This document shows, in pieces, positions 5,526 to 6,619 of a stretch of DNA of 6,619 nt. Where the stretch lies: the NCBI GenBank assembly GCA_025054795.1, contig JANWZU010000149.1, positions 1 to 6,619 of the forward strand, in the 5' to 3' direction. Position 1 is the first letter of the stretch. Every line of letters starts with the position of its first letter. This DNA comes from Candidatus Caldarchaeum sp. GTDB taxonomy: Archaea > Thermoproteota > Nitrososphaeria_A > Caldarchaeales > Caldarchaeaceae. The notes below the pieces were generated by a model that did no database searches, was not told the DNA's origin, and was given only the letters and a program-made list of their open reading frames with translations. Made by a program: the position numbers and the translations under genes.

Positions 5526-6619
5526 ATGGGTTTCTACGCCGGCGCCAAGGCCCTGCTGCTGGCCGTGGCCGTCCTAGCCTCAAGCCTCCTCTACATAGCC
5601 AGCATACCCCAAGCCGAAGCCCAGACAGGCGTGACGTTCACCATCAGAACAGCCGACGGCTCACAGCCAATCAGATGGGCCATCATAAGAATAAACGGAA
5701 CAGACTGGGCTACGCCGACAGACGCCAACGGCCAAGTCACAGTAAACACCTTGAACCGCAAGGCAAACTCATCCTTCCAAGTAATTTTCCGAGGCGTCTC
5801 GGTCTACAACCATCCTCTCTTCAACGCAACCAAAGTCAACCCTTCAAACCCGGCTCAGGTGACTTTGAGAGTCAACGTCAACCCCATGCGAATCAACGTG
5901 AGAACCGCCTTAGGCAACCCCGTGCCAAACGTCAGGCTCAGCGTCGTCTACGGTCCCTACACGAACACAACTCTCACGGGTGGCGACGGCTCTGCAACGA
6001 TTCCGATGATGCCCAACACGACCTACACCATATCAACATCATACCGAGGCTACGACGTGGGAGTTTTCACCAGAGATTTCACCGGGTCGCCGTTAACCCT
6101 CACGCTTAACTTGTTCAGCATCCGTGCCATCGTCCAAGACCTTGACGGAAACCCAGTTCCATCCGCAACAGTCAGAGTATGGTATGGAATAAGGCAGACA
6201 GGCAACACCACAGGCTTCGCCTCAGCAGACACAGACTTGTCAGGTAACGCCTTGATCGACCGCCTACCAGCCGGAGACTACCAGCTTAACGTCGACTACC
6301 GTGGAGAAACAGTCTACCAAACTACTTCCCCTATAACTGTAAGCAGCGGAACCGTGGACCACGTCGCTCGAACAGACCTTGTAAGGTATAGGGTGCGTGT
6401 GTTCGACGCCGACGGCGTAGACCTGATTACGGGAATAAACCTTGAGGGCAGGCTTTTCAGGGGAAACACGCAGTACGGAGACCCTACCAGCGCCTCTAAC
6501 GGTGAGCTGAACTTCGGCTTGATACGTTCGAGAACATACACGCTTGTCGTCAGGATGGGTGACAACGAGGTGTTCAGAGGCGAGGTTAACGCTCCAGCAG
6601 ACAACAGCGTGAGAGCTAG
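5526..6619 (+). CDS. Secreted protein of repeated beta-sandwich (CarboxypepD_reg/CnaB-like) modules (partial, 3' end outside window)
   Basis: The frame is open from 5526 to the window end, giving 364 residues without a stop. Residues 1-32 are a Sec signal peptide: Lys8, a hydrophobic core (LLLAVAVLASSLLYIA), then a probable cleavage after AEA (30-32). The mature part is a series of about four modules (about 36-116, 121-196, 197-285, 287-364). Each begins with a strand such as MRINVRTALGNPVPNVRLSV or FSIRAIVQDLDGNPVPSATV, continues to a 'D..G.a.i..l' turn (TDANGQVTV, GGDGSATIP, TDLSGNALI, SASNGELNF) and ends near 'Y.l.v.yrG'. This is the pattern of carboxypeptidase-regulatory-like and Cna-B-like domains in surface proteins. 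Six N-glycosylation sequons lie at Asn57, 81, 100, 147, 164 and 227, in line with an exported archaeal protein. It is probably a cell-surface or S-layer-associated protein; a C-terminal membrane anchor may lie beyond the window. Confidence 0.85.
   Translation, partial: MGFYAGAKALLLAVAVLASSLLYIASIPQAEAQTGVTFTIRTADGSQPIRWAIIRINGTDWATPTDANGQVTVNTLNRKANSSFQVIFRGVSVYNHPLFNATKVNPSNPAQVTLRVNVNPMRINVRTALGNPVPNVRLSVVYGPYTNTTLTGGDGSATIPMMPNTTYTISTSYRGYDVGVFTRDFTGSPLTLTLNLFSIRAIVQDLDGNPVPSATVRVWYGIRQTGNTTGFASADTDLSGNALIDRLPAGDYQLNVDYRGETVYQTTSPITVSSGTVDHVARTDLVRYRVRVFDADGVDLITGINLEGRLFRGNTQYGDPTSASNGELNFGLIRSRTYTLVVRMGDNEVFRGEVNAPADNSVRA

Noticed and set aside
5522..6109. A 195-residue open frame on the plus strand
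   Set aside because: It is a different frame of the surface-protein gene, is rich in Arg, His, Gln and Pro, and has no motif, while the frame from 5526 has a signal peptide and repeated modules.

Overview
The window looks archaeal. Six genes or operons each have an A+T-rich TATA-like element whose centre lies about 24 to 32 bp before the start codon I chose, and none of these starts has a convincing Shine-Dalgarno sequence. That is the layout of leaderless or very short-leader archaeal transcripts. The protein content also fits: a VapBC pair of an archaeal type, a membrane bacterial-PH2-like protein, a coiled-coil protein of archaeal style and a secreted beta-domain repeat protein. I infer a thermophilic member of the Thermoproteota/TACK archaea, perhaps close to the Caldarchaeales (Aigarchaeota). 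The rank is a guess from protein style, not a computed result.

Layout. Positions 1-1528 (minus strand, running off the left edge) encode a large protein with two winged-helix domains followed by a nucleotidyltransferase-fold domain. It is absent from simple ORF calls because its stop lies outside the window. A 113-bp divergent promoter region separates it from a two-helix membrane protein with a bacterial PH2 domain (1642-2223, plus). Facing that gene 28 bp away is a 554-residue FAD-dependent dehydrogenase of the ketosteroid-dehydrogenase/fumarate-reductase flavoprotein group (2252-3916, minus). Upstream of it on the same strand lies a VapBC toxin-antitoxin operon (antitoxin 4455-4743, toxin 4067-4474). 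A 177-bp divergent region then leads to an unnamed coiled-coil protein (4921-5454, plus), followed by a secreted protein made of repeated beta-sandwich-like modules (5526-6619, plus, running off the right edge).

The most notable finding is in the antitoxin. The promoter places transcription start exactly at an ATG (4743) that opens a typical VapB N-terminus, but the frame stops after eight codons at CCT TAA. Skipping one T there (+1) continues directly into the rest of a normal 95-residue antitoxin. This is a one-base insertion, a sequence error or a +1 recoding site, and it matters because the toxin next to it looks intact.

Apart from vapB and vapC, which overlap by 20 bases, the genes do not form one obvious pathway. 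The regulator/nucleotidyltransferase protein and the VapBC pair look like accessory genes, while the PH2 protein, the flavoprotein, the coiled-coil protein and the surface protein look like resident cellular genes. I saw no tRNA, rRNA, CRISPR array or insertion sequence.
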